NCBI GenBank assembly: GCA_020696915.1
Contig: JAJFMR010000240.1
Span: forward strand, 1-6,772
DNA from: Rhizobiaceae bacterium
GTDB taxonomy: Bacteria > Pseudomonadota > Alphaproteobacteria > Rhizobiales > Rhizobiaceae
Direction: 5' to 3'
Length of the DNA stretch: 6,772 bases
Shown: positions 5,676 through 6,772 of the stretch, piece by piece
Layout of the letters: each line of letters opens with the position of its first letter
Position numbering within the stretch: the stretch's first letter is position 1
Made by a program: the position numbers and the translations under genes
Notes under the pieces: model-generated
What the model was told of the DNA's origin: nothing
The model's input: the letters and a program-made list of their open reading frames with translations, nothing else
The model's database searches: none

Positions 5676-5713
5676 GCAATTCCGGAGACCGCAATGCACC
5701 TTGCCGGAATTGC
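5676..5713 (-). terminator. 10-bp inverted repeat directly after the methyltransferase stop
   Basis: GCAATTCCGG (5676-5685) and CCGGAATTGC (5704-5713) are perfect inverted repeats around an 18-base loop. The structure begins two bases after the TAG of the RsmB/NOP gene on the minus strand. The bases that follow are GAGAAAACAGG, with no T-tract, so classical intrinsic termination is unlikely. It may instead protect the 3' end of the message or assist Rho-dependent ending. Confidence 0.4.
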
Positions 5714-5714
5714 T

Positions 5715-6772
5715 CTACGCAGTCCTTGCAAGCGCCGCGACATAGAACCCGTCCGTGCCGCTTTTTAATGGCGACAGCGAAATGCCGCGCTCGACATCCA
5801 GCCTTGCGGCGTCCTGCATGCCCGGAAAGCTCTTTTCCCACAGGGCAGCGTGGTCGAGCCGCGCCAGCCCGCCTTGCCGTGCGAGGAGGGCGTCGATCTG
5901 GCCGCCATTCTCCTCGTCGAACACCGAGCAGGTGATGTAGACGAGCCGGCCACCCGGCCTGACGAAACCAATGGCGGCGTCGAGGATCGCCGCCTGTTCG
6001 GCGACACGCACCTCGAGCTGCCGTTCCGTCAGCCGCCACTTGGCGTCCGGGCGCCGCCGCCACGTCCCGGAGCCCGAGCAGGGGGCGTCGACCAGCACCA
6101 GATCCATGTGCCCGGAATGAGCCTCGAGCTCCCGGGGACCGGAAACGACCTGCACGTTGCGGCTGCCGGAACGCCGGATGCGCTCGAAGATGGGGGCCAG
6201 CCGGTGCCGGTCGGCGTCATGGGCGAAGATCTGGCCGCGGTTCTGCATCGCCGCCGACAGGGCAAGCGTCTTGCCGCCTGCCCCGGCGCAATAGTCGAGC
6301 ACCTGCATGCCGGCCGATGCTCCCGCGAGTTCGGCGGCGACCTGCGAGCCTTCATCCTGCACCTCGAACCAGCCCTTTTGCCAGGCGGCTTCCGCCTGCA
6401 GATTGGGATGGCGGCCAGCGCCTTCGATCGGCGGTATGCGGATGCCCTGCCCGGCAAGCCGGCAGGCCGCGGCCTGCGTGCCCGCCAGCCCGGCAAGCAC
6501 ACGCGGCCGGTTGGCCTTGAGCGTATTGACGCGCAGGTCGAGCGGCGGACGCGCCGAGAGGCGGGCGGCCTCCTCGACCCAACCGGCACCGAACGTCCTT
6601 TCCAGCTGTGGCGCGCACCAGGACGGACAATCGGCGCGGATTGCGGGCGGAGCGTCCTCCAGCCGGCGCGTCGCCAATCCCCGCAGTTCCTCCGGGTCAA
6701 GCGGCGGCGGCGCGAAACGGTCGTCCGCCAGCATTCCGTTCAGGACTTCCGGCTGCTCTTTCCATTCGATGA
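5715..6772 (-). CDS. RsmB/NOP-family RNA (cytosine-C5) methyltransferase, 5' end outside the window
   Basis: A SAM-dependent methyltransferase of the Sun/RsmB/NOP2 family that makes 5-methylcytosine in RNA. Counting from the ATG at 6734: NLQAEAAWQKGWFEVQDEGS (111-130) is the family's conserved approach to the core, VLDYCAGAGGK (145-155) is the SAM-binding motif I, DAPCSGSGTWRRRPDAKW (216-233) is motif IV with Cys219, and VYITCSVFDEEN (265-276) is motif VI with nucleophile Cys269. Both cysteines of the two-Cys mechanism are present, so the enzyme should be active. The frame continues open upstream of 6734 to the window edge and reads IEWKEQPEVLNG, which looks like coding sequence, so the start is outside. 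The visible part resembles the alphaproteobacterial RsmB/NOP paralogue better than canonical NusB-fused RsmB. The RNA target (16S C967 or another site) is therefore left open and no symbol is given. Confidence 0.93.
   Translation of the reverse strand, partial: IEWKEQPEVLNGMLADDRFAPPPLDPEELRGLATRRLEDAPPAIRADCPSWCAPQLERTFGAGWVEEAARLSARPPLDLRVNTLKANRPRVLAGLAGTQAAACRLAGQGIRIPPIEGAGRHPNLQAEAAWQKGWFEVQDEGSQVAAELAGASAGMQVLDYCAGAGGKTLALSAAMQNRGQIFAHDADRHRLAPIFERIRRSGSRNVQVVSGPRELEAHSGHMDLVLVDAPCSGSGTWRRRPDAKWRLTERQLEVRVAEQAAILDAAIGFVRPGGRLVYITCSVFDEENGGQIDALLARQGGLARLDHAALWEKSFPGMQDAARLDVERGISLSPLKSGTDGFYVAALARTA

Noticed and set aside
4667..5745. Two long plus-strand open frames (4667-5431 and 4990-5745) across the membrane-protein gene
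   Set aside because: Antisense to a gene with clear membrane segments and a recognisable sensor domain; composition fits shadow frames.

Overview
The window is GC-rich bacterial chromosome with dense, mostly co-oriented genes. The protein sequences (GMP synthase, a PaaI-type thioesterase, a short MtnN-like nucleosidase and an RsmB/NOP methyltransferase) look alphaproteobacterial, most like Hyphomicrobiales of the Mesorhizobium/Phyllobacteriaceae type. That placement is inferred from family resemblance; no rRNA or other marker is present. Eight protein genes are supported, and the first and last run off the window edges. I see no tRNA, rRNA, CRISPR array, insertion sequence or phage gene.

Left part (1-1660, plus strand): a tight three-gene unit. 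A TetR-family repressor whose 5' end lies outside the window overlaps by four bases (ATGA) a 218-residue protein I cannot assign. Four bases after that comes a VOC (glyoxalase/dioxygenase-fold) protein. The spacing implies one transcript, probably autoregulated by the TetR protein.

Middle and right part (1714-6772, minus strand): in transcription order, an RsmB/NOP-family RNA cytosine methyltransferase (5' end outside the window), a three-helix membrane protein with a cyclic-nucleotide-binding-like domain that resembles the Popeye architecture, a PaaI-family hotdog thioesterase, a 5'-methylthioadenosine/S-adenosylhomocysteine nucleosidase coupled to it by a TGATG overlap, and guaA. guaA converges on the left-hand unit across a 53-base gap. 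The genes are mostly housekeeping: purine nucleotide synthesis, recycling of SAM by-products, RNA methylation and acyl-CoA hydrolysis.

The gaps are short (the longest is 209 bases), but several hold strong inverted repeats: a nested 46-base hairpin between the membrane-protein gene and the thioesterase gene, a 9-bp dyad upstream of the membrane-protein gene, a 10-bp perfect inverted repeat directly after the methyltransferase stop codon, and a small stem-loop after mtnN. I find no clear evidence for a wholly new system. The best leads are the unassigned 218-residue protein, the Popeye-like membrane protein, and the structured gaps on either side of the latter's gene.
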